A stretch of DNA of 64,000 bases, taken from positions 33,389 through 97,388 of the forward strand of contig CAXKVR010000041.1 in assembly GCA_964058845.1 (NCBI GenBank). The letters are read 5' to 3'. Source of the DNA: Carex sylvatica. Taxonomy: Eukaryota > Streptophyta > Magnoliopsida > Poales > Cyperaceae. Shown here piece by piece: positions 1-9,810 of the stretch. Made by a program: the position numbers and the translations under genes. The notes under the pieces are model-generated. The model saw only the letters and a program-made list of their open reading frames with translations. It did no database searches and was not told the origin of the DNA. The number at the start of each line of letters is the position of its first letter. Within the stretch, counting starts at the first letter, position 1.

Positions 1-299
1 ATTAAACTAGTTCATTAACTTAACTTCAACTTTACTAGAAAAAAAGACCAACTTGTAATGATCTAGGTAGCACTACTATAAAAAACCCGACTATACACAG
101 CTAAAAATTGAGGTTGTACACGGTTTTGCATCCATATCCATGATCGTTGTATATGAAAGCATCGATAAATTTTACATTGTGTATATCAGTTTACCTACAT
201 ACATTTTACAAAATACATGCGAATTATCGGGAGAAATCCAAACAAATAAAACAGAAACCAGCAAATATAATTTGACAACAAGATAGGCAATAAGATTTG
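1..299 (+). mobile_element. CACTA-like left terminus (fragment)
   Basis: At 71 the sequence begins CACTACTATAAAAAACCC, close to the usual 5' terminus of plant CACTA transposons. It is followed by subterminal motifs such as TGTACACGG. A similar CGTGTACA-type motif recurs near 54 kb beside a right-end-like sequence. No transposase is visible here and no matching right end closes the element. The rest of the stretch is AT-rich with no gene. Confidence 0.4.
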
Positions 300-745
300 G
301 GAAGTGCCTTCTTTTGTAATCATTTTGGTCAAGAGATACGAGTCAGTACATTTTCGGAGTGCATTTCCACTCTTTTTATTTCAAAAAAGCGGATTTGCAT
401 TTTCTTTTATTTTGGAAAACCAAGTCAGAGGAATTCACATCCCCTCAGTTACTGGACTGAGTACAATTGAATCAGATGGTTCAAAATTGTTCTTTTTAAT
501 TTGGCACGAATCTCAAAGAACAACTATTACTGTCCCCCGCGCCATCCCAAGGAAGCACCGACTGAGAGTAAATCCGAGCCATCCGTTTCAATTGTGTTGA
601 GTCAGATACATGGGAGGATACGGATCCAAGTCAGAGTCGGTCACGTGCTGCCTCTAATTGGCTCAGATCTAGGTCCAACGCCAGGGATCATGATTTTACT
701 AATTAATTTGTTATGGACTGTCGATCTAGGTCCAACGGCTGAGGT
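300..745 (+). repeat. Dispersed repeat, inverted copy at 17.5-17.7 kb
   Basis: The segment around 430-480 (GAATTCACATCCCCTCAG, then a stretch reading ACTGAGTACAATTGAATC) reappears in reverse complement at about 17,675-17,735. The downstream part around GGAGGATACGGATCC also has a reverse-complement partner near 17,520-17,550. Short open frames here show no recognisable protein, so I read this as a dispersed repeat, possibly an LTR fragment. Confidence 0.5.
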
Positions 746-757
746 TAAATAAATGGT

Positions 758-1035
758 TTTTTTTTTAATGTCAAATTATCGACACGTTCTCCACTTTCAA
801 TCTCTTGTTTGATCCTCTAAACTCATTTTCTTTTCTTTTTTAACTTATTTTTCTATATCCAATTTACTTTTTGAACTTGTAATTGTGCTAGCGACCTTTT
901 TGAAGGTGGTAATTATCGAAAGTTGCTAGTTGCGAGATTTGACTGGAGGATTATTATCACGTCCATTTTTTTATTTAGGTAGCAAATTTTTTTTTTTTTT
1001 TGAAATAAATAGTTAAGAATATGATTGAGGCTTTT
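758..1035 (+). repeat. Dispersed repeat, inverted copy at 49.3-49.5 kb
   Basis: This stretch runs from a T-rich AATGTCAAATTATCGACACG through CTCCACTTTCAATCTCTTG to GAATATGATTGAGG. It matches the reverse complement of 49,287-49,510 almost end to end, apart from an indel of about 50 bases around 890-945. No coding potential is seen. It could be a solo LTR or a non-autonomous element; no target duplication was recognised. Confidence 0.6.
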
Positions 1036-1388
1036 CTATGTTAATATGCATATTACGGATCAACCTATTATATATGTGTATGTATATATTTATTTTCAAA
1101 GTTTAAATAGTTGATATGAACGGTTAAATATGATCTCTATGGAAAAATATACATGTTGGCCAAATTTTATATTTAAAAAAAAAATCTTTTAGGTGGATAG
1201 GAAATCACTCACTTTGAATCAAATGATATTCTATCTATCTTAATAAATAGTAAAAAAATTATAGGAGCCTGAACAAAATTCCCGAGCGTGTCCCTCAAGT
1301 AGTTTAACAGAATTTTTTTTTAATATTATCTAACTTTCATTTTCAGAGTTAATATCCAAACATTTAAAGCTTTATTTATAACATTTTA
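1036..1388. other. AT-rich spacer with MITE relic
   Basis: No gene is seen. The segment around 1100-1262 contains CTTAATAAATAGTAAAAAAA and the motif CAAATTTTATATTTAAAAA, both also present in the small inverted-repeat element at 48.1-48.5 kb. It is probably a worn copy of that family. Confidence 0.35.
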
Positions 1389-2595
1389 CAATGCTACTCG
1401 CAAGCATTTAAAGCTCTGTCTGCAAGCATTAAAATTCTAAATCTGTATAGTTTTAACTCCTAACTACTTTCAATTTCAAGCCAAAAATGGAAAGACCTTT
1501 CACCCACTTTTTTTAATTTTTTCTTTGATCATTCTGATTCATTTTCTCGACGATTCGTGATGAATTTTGGGAATCTAAAAATATGAACATTTTTTTATCC
1601 GATTTTCTCTTTCAAATGATATCCATGAAGAATAACTTTCAAGTTATATTTGTGTCGTAATTTTTTTTTTACCACTTTAAATCTTTGTGACTTTTAATTT
1701 TTCTTTTTTAATTTTGCTTCAAATAATTTAAACCTCTGTTTACAAGTATATAAATATCATATACAAGCATATAAACCTCATTAATAACACTTTAAATCTT
1801 GAGAATAAAATATATAAACCTCAAGTACAAAGAATTAAAACCTCAACAATAACATTTGAAAGCATATAAACCTCAACAATAACATTTGAAAGCATATAAA
1901 CCTCAACAATAACACTGCATTTACAAAGCTCATTTACAAAGCATATAAACCTCATGTACAAAGAATTAAAACCTCAACAATAACATTTCAAAGTATATAA
2001 ACCTCAACAATAACACTGCATTTACAAAGCTCATTTACAGAGCATATAAACCTCATGTACAAAGAATTAAAATCTCAACAATAATATTTCAAAGCATATA
2101 AATCTCAACAATAACACTGCAGTGTAAATGCATATAAACCTCATGTACAAAGAATTAAAATCTCAACAATAACATTTCAAAGCATATAAACCTTAACAAT
2201 AACACTGCATTTACAAAGCATATAAACCTCATGTGTAAAGCCTTGAAAATTTTAATAGTTGTAGACTGAGATTTAAAAAGTTGAAAATTTAAAGTGCTCA
2301 TGAGTTTCACTTTAAAAAAACAAATGACTTCAAAATTACTCAAAAATATTTCTTCATAGATCTTATTTGAGTGATAAAATCGAATAGAAAATATTCGTAT
2401 TTTTAGATTCGTAAAATTCATCACGGATCATCGAAAAAATAAATTATAATAATCAGAGAAAAAAATAAAAAAGTGTGGGTGAAAGAAATCTTTTTATTTT
2501 TGGCTTGAAGACAAAAATAATTAGGAGTTAAAACTATGTAGATTTAGAATTTTAATACTTTCAGACAGAGGTTTACATACTTGCGAGTAGCATTG
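1389..2595. mobile_element. Long fold-back element with internal tandem array
   Basis: The ends are perfect inverted repeats: CAATGCTACTCGCAAG at 1389-1404 and CTTGCGAGTAGCATTG at 2580-2595. The match continues inward for about 300 bases per arm with moderate divergence; for example the GTTTTAACTCCTAA near 1450 pairs with TTAGGAGTTAAAAC near 2523, and CTTTCACCCAC near 1498 pairs with GTGGGTGAAAG near 2477. The loop holds a tandem array (1840-2240). There is no transposase, so this is a non-autonomous inverted-repeat element. I could not fix a target duplication, so the superfamily is open. Confidence 0.7.
1840..2240 (+). repeat. Tandem repeat array inside the fold-back element
   Basis: A unit of roughly 100 bases, itself built from shorter pieces such as AGCATATAAACCTCAACAA and ATGTACAAAGAATTAAAA, repeats about four times with substitutions and small indels. 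The phrases TAAACCTC and ACAATAACA recur throughout. It is non-coding. Confidence 0.75.
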
Positions 2596-2757
2596 GGTTG
2601 GTCCAGTTGGGGTCAGTTGTCTTCAATAATTAATTGTGTTGGGTCGAGTTAGGTCAGTTGGAGACTTGGAGTCAATAATTAATTGTGTTGGGTCCAGTTA
2701 GGGTCAGATGTTTCAATAATTAATTGTGTTGGGTCCAGTTAGGTTTTCAATTATTGA
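2594..2757 (+). repeat. Minisatellite, 41-48 bp units
   Basis: Three to four imperfect copies of a unit containing GTGTTGGGTCCAGTTAGG and TCAATAATTAATT lie directly after the fold-back element. It is non-coding. Confidence 0.7.
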
Positions 2758-3407
2758 ATTTCCAATTAATTTCCGACTAAAAAATAATTTTAAATTGAAT
2801 CATAAACCACAGAATTTGAATACATTGTCGGAAGTTCGTCTGAAGTTCGCCAAACCACTTCTAAATGTTCGTTGGACCCCGGCTTAAGTTGGCAACACAC
2901 TGCCGAATGTTTGCCAAAAGCTCCGCCACAGGTTGTATGCAATAAGAAGGTTGGTTGCTGATGTATAACTAATGAAAAAATATTATTAGTCAAGTTATTG
3001 GCTAATTATGAGTTGTTATATATATACCGTTAACTGGATTTTTTTATGGTACCTTGAAAAAGAATCGAAATAGACTTATTTATTTAAAGGGAGGGCGTGA
3101 AAGGAGGTTATTGAAATAAATTTTTTTTATCTCGTAGTCGTACACTAGTAAAATGTTCAATGTTGTCAAAGCAATTGAGGAATTAGAATACCTAAACAGG
3201 CTAACACGAAAGCAAATATTGATGACACAAGTAAACAGTTAATAGTGGATAATAAGCGTGAATGAAATTAACATGACTTCAATATTTGTCTAAAATTAAT
3301 ACTTGTCTAAACAAGGGGAGCAAATTTGAAAGATAACTAATTAAAAGGGATAAAAAAAAGAAAACATGAAGATAGATGGAACTAAAATGACTAATGATTA
3401 CACAACA
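2758..3407. other. Intergenic, 3' flank of the DUF4220 gene
   Basis: AT-rich sequence with no recognisable gene or repeat. Because the neighbouring gene is on the minus strand, its 3' untranslated region and polyadenylation site should fall here, but I cannot place them. Confidence 0.4.
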
Positions 3408-5867
3408 TCACTTTGATACAATTAACTTGGCACGGGCATGACCTTCTTCAATTCGGTACTGTTCTCCCATGCCCAAGTGAGCCATCAAGAACCAGATCAC
3501 GGTGAGAAGCTCACCTCCTTTACTTAACTGCTTTGCATGGAACTGCCCGCTGCATTTGCTGGCAGCATAGCACAATATCTCTACCCACACAACACTGATT
3601 AATCTCCACATTTTATCCCAATCTGGTTCACCGTTAGTAGTTTCGAATTCTTTCTTCAATTGGTGTGCAAGCATGCAACCTTTGAACAACACTGACTTGC
3701 TGCGATCGCCTTTAATAAGTGATGGATCATAGTCTGTATTCACTTCTAGTAACCTTTTTACAGCATTACTCTTCTTTGTAATATCCTTATCGATGTTACT
3801 CTTCTCAGGATTATCCTTCCCGACTTTACCGTCCTCCACATCACCCTCCTTGACATTATCGTTCTCGTTATTAATTTTCTTTAAATTACGCTTCTCAATT
3901 TCACCCAGTGGCTGTAAGAAGTTCGCCGCCTCTGCACAGGTGTCACCAAATCGAATCTGCCCAATTCCAGCAGGCATCATAAAAGGTCGCACAATGAGGA
4001 GGAACAACATGTAGTTTGAAATGTCTTGACTTATCTCTCGTTTTGTTTTTTTTCCCTGTTCCGGCTGCTGTTCTGGATTGTGTCCCAGCTTTTGATCCGG
4101 CTGTGGTTCCGATTTCTTTTCTGGCTGTTGTTCCGACTGCGATTCATCTTTCTGTTCTTGCTGTTGTTCCGACTGCAATCCCGGTTTCTGTTGTTCCGAC
4201 TGCAATTCTGGTTTCTGCGATTCCAGTTGCTGTTGCTCCGACTGCAGTTCTGGTTTCTGCGATTCATGGAATAATAGATCAGTTGCTATGTGCCACAGGA
4301 GGATGCTCTCATCGAATTCAGCCTCCACACTCCAACCGAACTCCTGGTAGTAACCCTTGCGTTGGAGTGCCCACTGGCCTCTATGGTCAGTGAATCTCCT
4401 ATAGCTAGCTGTATCGTCTATGTTATTCATCTTCTTTTTCAACTCTTCAAATACTAATTTCTTGAGATTACGATCAACAGTTACACATGTTGTGTACCGA
4501 TATTGATCCCAAGTGCTCTTGAGACCAAGGCATTCCATTATGGACTTCCACCAACAAGGTTTATCTTCAAGGGAGTATGTAATCAGACTATACTGTGCCA
4601 TTTTATCAGACCACCTTGCCTTTTTCTCAGGCCTAAGCCATCTTTCCTGAAAAGAAAAGAGGCGACCTGAAAGGCCATTAAGAAAGTTTGATTTTCTCAT
4701 TGCAGCATATGTCCAGAATGATAGAAGCATAAAAACAAGTGCAATGATTTCCAAACCAACTGCACCTCCTAGCAGCACATACGTTAGAAATGTCTCGAAC
4801 CGTCCATACCCATTATGGTCGGATAACACAAATAAACAAAGGGCGATAATAATGATGATCAGTGTGATCACACGAGAAATCCAGCCATAGTGCTTATAGG
4901 AGTAAATAATAGAACCTTTTGAATGGAGAATCTCGTACATCCAAGAGAGCTCAATTTCAATCAACTTGTAGGCATTATTGGTGTTAAGCTTCACAAAGTA
5001 CTTCTGGCTGTCCTCCCGATTCTTGTAGCTCAGAATTAGGTCCACAAAGAGGCGTTTGAACGTTTGGAAGAACTCGTATGCCTTGCACACAACAGTTGCA
5101 TAATCGGGTTCCTTCCATGGATCTGCTTCTGCTACTCTATTTTGATGGCTCTCGAGATCACCTTTTTCTTTATAACCTTTTTCTTTATGCTTCTCGTTCT
5201 CCACTTTGATTTCGGCTTTAAGCCCAGCAGCATTAGATGATGTGTACTCTTGCATGAACTTGGCATAGTTAGGGCCTGGATCAGGTTTGGTGATCATGGA
5301 ACTCCGCAAGGCTGACATGCTTGCACGCTGCAAAGACACAACCCTCTCGCTATACTTGAAGATTGCCACAGCAAACATGAGAGCGGCAGGTGGCCACAGC
5401 CCGCGGACACGTAGGTTTGATGAAAAATAATTGTACATTGCAAGTGCAACCTGGGATATTAGTATTAGCAAGTGCCGCGCCCACAACTCATTATCTTCGA
5501 CGGACAAGGCAGTGATGGTGTCCTGCCCACCAAGGTGTAGGATGAAGAAAGGGGCCCAGAACACGAGCAGGTATTTAGTGTTAGTCTTGTTGTCTTGAGC
5601 AGCCCCTCTAATTATTTCGCTCCCGCGGAGGTATGCAAGAGCAACTGTGGCCACGTAATCAGCCAAGAGGTATGCTAACCAGAGAAGCAAGTGGAACACA
5701 AAAGCCAGAGGTCCTCGCAACGTAAAGCCGGTCGTTTCAGCCCACCGGACCGAAATAACATGCTTCCGTAAGCCGGCGAAGGCAAGGAGAAATATCTGTA
5801 GGAAGAGGCTGCTAATCACGAGCACCCTGATCTCAAGTTTGTTCCATATTTGTTCGAAGGATAACAT
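3408..5867 (-). CDS. DUF4220/DUF594 multi-pass membrane protein
   Basis: Intact 819-codon intronless gene of a plant-specific family of unknown biochemical function. The N-terminal DUF4220 part has hydrophobic segments at about residues 12-33, 50-80, 97-115, 133-150 and 158-172. Two more membrane segments lie near 330-348 and 358-385. The C-terminal DUF594 part contains the typical NYMLFLLIVRPFMMPAGIG region, then KGCMLAHQL and a final helix pair around WVEILCYAASKC. Between the two domains, residues about 535-610 form a Gln/Glu/Ser/Lys-rich repeat built on SEQQ and QKPEL, probably a disordered, expandable linker. The start is the first ATG of the long frame, preceded by a pyrimidine tract. 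It is probably a membrane protein; its role is unknown. Length and domain order fit the family. A relic of its N-terminus lies at 51.4 kb and copies of its upstream DNA at 6.2-7.1 and 12.9-13.2 kb. Confidence 0.85.
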   Translation of the reverse strand: MLSFEQIWNKLEIRVLVISSLFLQIFLLAFAGLRKHVISVRWAETTGFTLRGPLAFVFHLLLWLAYLLADYVATVALAYLRGSEIIRGAAQDNKTNTKYLLVFWAPFFILHLGGQDTITALSVEDNELWARHLLILISQVALAMYNYFSSNLRVRGLWPPAALMFAVAIFKYSERVVSLQRASMSALRSSMITKPDPGPNYAKFMQEYTSSNAAGLKAEIKVENEKHKEKGYKEKGDLESHQNRVAEADPWKEPDYATVVCKAYEFFQTFKRLFVDLILSYKNREDSQKYFVKLNTNNAYKLIEIELSWMYEILHSKGSIIYSYKHYGWISRVITLIIIIIALCLFVLSDHNGYGRFETFLTYVLLGGAVGLEIIALVFMLLSFWTYAAMRKSNFLNGLSGRLFSFQERWLRPEKKARWSDKMAQYSLITYSLEDKPCWWKSIMECLGLKSTWDQYRYTTCVTVDRNLKKLVFEELKKKMNNIDDTASYRRFTDHRGQWALQRKGYYQEFGWSVEAEFDESILLWHIATDLLFHESQKPELQSEQQQLESQKPELQSEQQKPGLQSEQQQEQKDESQSEQQPEKKSEPQPDQKLGHNPEQQPEQGKKTKREISQDISNYMLFLLIVRPFMMPAGIGQIRFGDTCAEAANFLQPLGEIEKRNLKKINNENDNVKEGDVEDGKVGKDNPEKSNIDKDITKKSNAVKRLLEVNTDYDPSLIKGDRSKSVLFKGCMLAHQLKKEFETTNGEPDWDKMWRLISVVWVEILCYAASKCSGQFHAKQLSKGGELLTVIWFLMAHLGMGEQYRIEEGHARAKLIVSK
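4035..4268 (-). repeat. Coding SEQQ-type repeat in the DUF4220 gene
   Basis: An in-frame imperfect tandem repeat of roughly 24-36 bases encodes variants of SQKPELQSEQQ. Only multiples of three separate the units, so the reading frame is kept. Such tracts often vary in copy number between alleles. Confidence 0.75.
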
Positions 5868-6239
5868 AATAGTTTCTCTTTTCTCTCTTTTTTTTCTTCT
5901 TCTTCTTCTGTTTGGATGAACTTAGTTCTTACTTAGATAGGAGGAAGCTGTTTAGCAGTTTAACGTTCCTATTTCGATTATCCATATAACCTTTACATTT
6001 TGCAGTAGAAAATAATTAAATAAGATATTCCTAAGACCCTATCTAGTCTTACACACAAAATAATATTCCTTCTTTTATGGGTGCCACGTGAAAAACTTAA
6101 ATCCGCACATGGAAGGAATTTGTTGTTAAAACGAGAGCTCGCAGGGGGGCCCACATTCATTTAATATATTACCTTTTCTATTGTAGTTTCCGGGACACTT
6201 CCTTTTTTGTCTGTGGTGACATTATATATAAATAAATAA
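5868..6239 (-). promoter_or_regulatory. Upstream region of the DUF4220 gene (copy 1)
   Basis: This is DNA directly upstream of the minus-strand gene. It has a CT/GA-rich tract next to the ATG, a G-box CACGTG at 6085-6090 inside GGTGCCACGTGAAAAAC, and an AT-rich TATATATAA-like stretch at about 6221-6235 that could serve as a TATA box on the minus strand roughly 350 bases from the ATG. The block from about 6062 to 6239 is repeated directly afterwards and a version occurs at 12.9-13.2 kb. The promoter role is inferred from position. Confidence 0.5.
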
Positions 6240-7085
6240 TATTCCTTTTTTTATGGGTGCCACGTGAAAAACATAGAATTTGTGGTTAAAACGAGAGATG
6301 ATAGAGGGGTCCATATTCATTTAATATAGGGGCAATTTCATGTATATTCCTCAAAAGATTCAATATTATATATTTATATCTCCAAAATCAATAATTATAT
6401 TTATCCTTAAAAATCATACAAACTCACATATTTGTTCAATCTAACTCTATAACATATCAAATTTCTCTAAAAATAATTAAATAATATTTTTTTAAATGTA
6501 AAAAATTATTGTACAGTATTAATTATAAAAAAATAATTACTATTATATTCTTCAATTTTGTCTCTTTAGTCTGTCTATATTATCTTCTCTCTAAGGTGCC
6601 AAACCTTCCGTCTCTCTTCAAACGAAAATGAAAAATTAAAGCAGCGAAGGGCAACATAAATCTGTGAGAGGGCATGCGACTAGGGAAGGCGGAGAGAAAT
6701 CTGTGATTCGGCACGTTTGGAGAGAGGTAGTGGAGATTTGGCGCCTTACAGAGAAGAGAACTCAAGTGGACTAAAGAGGTCGAAGGACATAATGGTCAAC
6801 ATATTATTAATTAATATTGTAAAATAATTTTTAAAGTTAAAAAAATATTATTTAATTATTTTTGGAGATATTTGATATGTTATAGAGTTAGATTATACAA
6901 ATATGTGAGTTTGTACAATTTTTAAGGATAAATATATAATTACTAATTTTGGAAGGATCAATATGTAATATTAAATTTTTTGAGAGATATATATGAAATT
7001 CCCCCTTTAATATATAGCTACCTTTTCCATTGTAGTTTCCGGGAAACTTCCTGTTTTGTCTGTGGTGACATTATATATAAATAAA
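6240..7085 (-). repeat. Tandem copy 2 of the DUF4220 upstream region, split by a MITE
   Basis: This starts with the same TTTTATGGGTGCCACGTG block (G-box at 6261-6266) and ends with the same GTCTGTGGTGACATTATATA stretch as copy 1. It is interrupted between 6329 and 7005 by an inverted-repeat element. Confidence 0.75.
6329..7005. mobile_element. Mutator-like MITE with 9-bp target duplication
   Basis: The 677-bp element starts GGGGCAATTTCATGTATATT and ends with the inverted form (TATATATGAAATTCCCCC). The arms are about 190 bases long and the inner region also pairs imperfectly (AAGGTGCCAAA near 6594 against TTTGGCGCCTT near 6738). It is flanked by TTTAATATA at 6320-6328 and again at 7006-7014. 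Long terminal inverted repeats with a 9-bp duplication are the signature of Mutator-like elements. A short minus-strand open frame inside is not recognisable. Confidence 0.85.
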
Positions 7086-7087
7086 TA

Positions 7088-8320
7088 TCTAAAAATATAA
7101 TGAAATTACCGAATCTACTCAGTTTTTGAATAGATTCCAAAAAATTTTCCTTTCAGTTACTAGATAACCGGACTCAGAATACCTTTCCACTGAGCTAGTC
7201 CCCGGATGCATGAAAAATGCCTGGTTACCTAGTAACCAGAAATTACTCTTATGTCCGGTTACTAAGTAACCGAACTCACTATTTTAATTAAAAAGCAGAT
7301 GGAAAGCTGTGCCGGTTATTAAAAAGCAGATGCAATTTTTTGGCGCATTTTTTTTTTTTACAAAACAGAAATTTTTTAAATTTTTTTATTTTTTGTATTG
7401 AAATATTAGAAATATTGAATAAGATGAAATACAATATAATTTGATTTATTAGAAAGAATGCAACAAATAATCCGAATCAATATTTTTTATGCCGGATTTT
7501 TTACGGCTGTAAGAAAAATTAATATAATTCTTTATGTGTTATTGGAAAAAAAAAATACTTAGATTCTGAGTTATTGATTCCGGTTCAAAAGTCACTTCTA
7601 GGTAAATACAGAAAATATTGTGATTCTTCTAGTACAATTAATTTCTAAAAAGTTGTATCTATTCTTAAAAAAAACAAAAACTTAAAATTTTTTAATGATT
7701 GTTATTAAAAAATAATTTTCAAAATAGATACAATTTTTTAGAAATTAAATGTACTAGAAGGATCACAATATTTTATGTATTTACTTAGAAGTGACTTTGG
7801 AACCGCGATCAATAACTCACATTCAAAGCATAGTTTTTTTTTCCAATAACACATAAAGAAATATATTAATTTTTCTTACATCCGCGAAAAATCTGACCTG
7901 AAAAATGTTGGTCCAGATTATTTGTTGCAGTCTTTCTAATAAATTAAATTATATTGTATTCCATCTATTTTCAAAGAAATATATTTAATATTTCTAATAT
8001 TTCAATACAAAAAATAAAAAATTTAAATATTTCAATTTTGTAAAAAAAAAAAATGTGCCAAAAATTGCATCTGCTATTTAATAAACAGCACAGCATTCAA
8101 AAATTGCATTTGCTTTTTCAATTAAAATAGTGAGTCCGGTTACTTAGAGACGTAGGGGTAATTTTCAGTTACTAAGTAAATGGGTATTTTTCATTTATTC
8201 GGGGACTAGTTCAGCGGAAAGATATTCTGAATCCGATTATCTAGTAACTGAAAGAGGCATTTTTTGAAATTCATTCAAAACTGAGAAGATTCGGTAATTT
8301 TTTTATATTTTTGGGTATTA
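7088..8320. mobile_element. Near-complete palindromic element, about 1.2 kb
   Basis: The two halves are inverted copies nearly to the centre (about 7,695). GAAATTACCGAATCTACTC at 7100 pairs with GAAGATTCGGTAATTT near 8285; the GGTTAC/TAGTAACC motifs, the GCAGATGCAATTTTT segment and the AATAATCCGAATCAATATTT segment all have partners in the other half. Arms are about 600 bases. There is no coding sequence and the target duplication is unclear. A transcript would fold into a very long hairpin. Confidence 0.8.
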
Positions 8321-8502
8321 ATAAAAATTTCGGCTCTTCTTTCTCCCACTTTATTTTTGCTTTTTACATTTTTTAATCCTCAGCGGGTCCCACCTATATG
8401 GCTATATCCCACTTACTATTTTCTCCCTCATTTCAACTTTTTTCCAGCTGGGTCCCACTCCCCACTAACTCTTCTATCTATCTCATTTTCACTTCCCCAC
8501 AC

Positions 8503-9388
8503 TAGGGCTGGCAAAAAAATTCGAGGTTCGAAATTCGATTCGGGTTTGATTCGGGTTTGATTCGAGTTTAATTCGATTCGAAATGGGTTCGAATTGAAAC
8601 GAACCAAACCAGGTTCGGTTCGGAATTAATTCAAACCAAACTCAAACCTAACTTGGTTCGATCGAAATAGGTTCGTGATTTTTTTGTGGTTCGAATCTCA
8701 TAATAACATCGGTCGTTCATTTACTTAATGAAATTAAAATCAAAGATAGAGAGTTATAATTTAACTTAGCCAACGCTCCATCGCTCTCAAATCTTAATAA
8801 CCTAGTTCTCTTTCTGCCTCTCCCTAACTCACTCTCTCTCTCGCTCCAAAATCTAGCTGACGCTCTCGACGACTGCCTGTCTCTCCTCTCTCCAGCCTAG
8901 ATGGCTGTCTCTCCTCTCTCTTCGGCCGTATCTCCTCCTCCTTCTCTACCTTTCGGATTCTCACTTCATTAGATGGTCTGATCAAGAGTTTGATCGAGTG
9001 AGCACTCGAGATACGATTACTTGTTTTACTGTATATTTCAGTTCTTGTACTTAATCCTCTTTTTACGATTATTTGTTGTGATATATTTTTTCATGAATAA
9101 TTTTTCAACTTAAAAACACTCATTTATACTGGTAAAAGTAAGCCATGTGAATTTTGTCCCGCGAGAAAAAAGTTAATGTATAAACTACCAGTATAACTAG
9201 GGCTGCTAAAAAATAATTTGGTTCGTAATTCGATTCGGGTTCGATTCGAAAAATGTGTAGTTCGCAATTAATTCGGTTCGAAATAGGTTCGATTCGAAAC
9301 AAATCAAACCAGGTTCGGTTCGAAATTAATTCAAACCAAACTCAAACCTAGGATAAGTTCGATTCGGTTCGATTCGTTGCCACCCCTA
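8503..9388. mobile_element. hAT-superfamily non-autonomous element
   Basis: The termini are TAGGGCTGGCAA and TTGCCACCCCTA, and the element is flanked by CCCCACAC at 8495-8502 and 9389-9396, a perfect 8-bp duplication diagnostic of hAT. Subterminal regions are dense in TTCGATTCGGTTCG-type motifs. A second left-end-like sequence (TAGGGCTGCTAAA) starts near 9198 in the same orientation, so a smaller relative may be nested at 9198-9388. No transposase is visible. Confidence 0.85.
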
Positions 9389-9810
9389 CCCCACACGGCC
9401 ACACACCACTTGTTTAGTAGGGGTGTTGGATGGAATTTTGTTTGAATCTTTGTTATTTTGAGCTTGTTTGTAAATTGAATGTCTAAGACCAAATAATTGA
9501 GTAAAAATCATGCCATAAAGTAGGACTCGAACCTTGATTCTTTAGCTACTGCAACAACAACTTTGCCGCTGCACTATCCTAATTTTATTTTTGCATTGCA
9601 GTACTACTTTTATTTAACGTATACAATATACTTTATCTAAGATTTTTAATATTTAATTTATATAATATAATTATACTAATAAAAAAATAATATATAATAA
9701 ACATATCGTATTCAGAATTTTTGAAAATTGTCGTATCGCTGTATCTGTATCGTATCCGATGTGATATACATACCATTATTCATGCAACATAGACTCACGC
9801 ATACTATACT
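9389..9810. repeat. Relic of the GTATCCGATACG-type repeat
   Basis: There is no gene. Around 9690-9790 the sequence AATAAACATATCGTATTCAG, TCGTATCGCTGTATCTGTAT and CATGCAACATAG resembles 32,630-32,715. A tract at 9520-9580 (ACTCGAACCTTG...TGCACTATCCTA) recalls the ACTCGGGACCTCCC tract near 32,452. Both seem to be worn copies of one repeat. Confidence 0.5.

Noticed and set aside
2790..2993. 67-codon minus-strand open frame
   Set aside because: No recognisable domain or splice context and no homologue elsewhere in the window. It is probably chance.
4016..4393. Plus-strand open frames of 82-125 codons
   Set aside because: They are antisense shadows of the Gln/Glu repeat in the DUF4220 gene.
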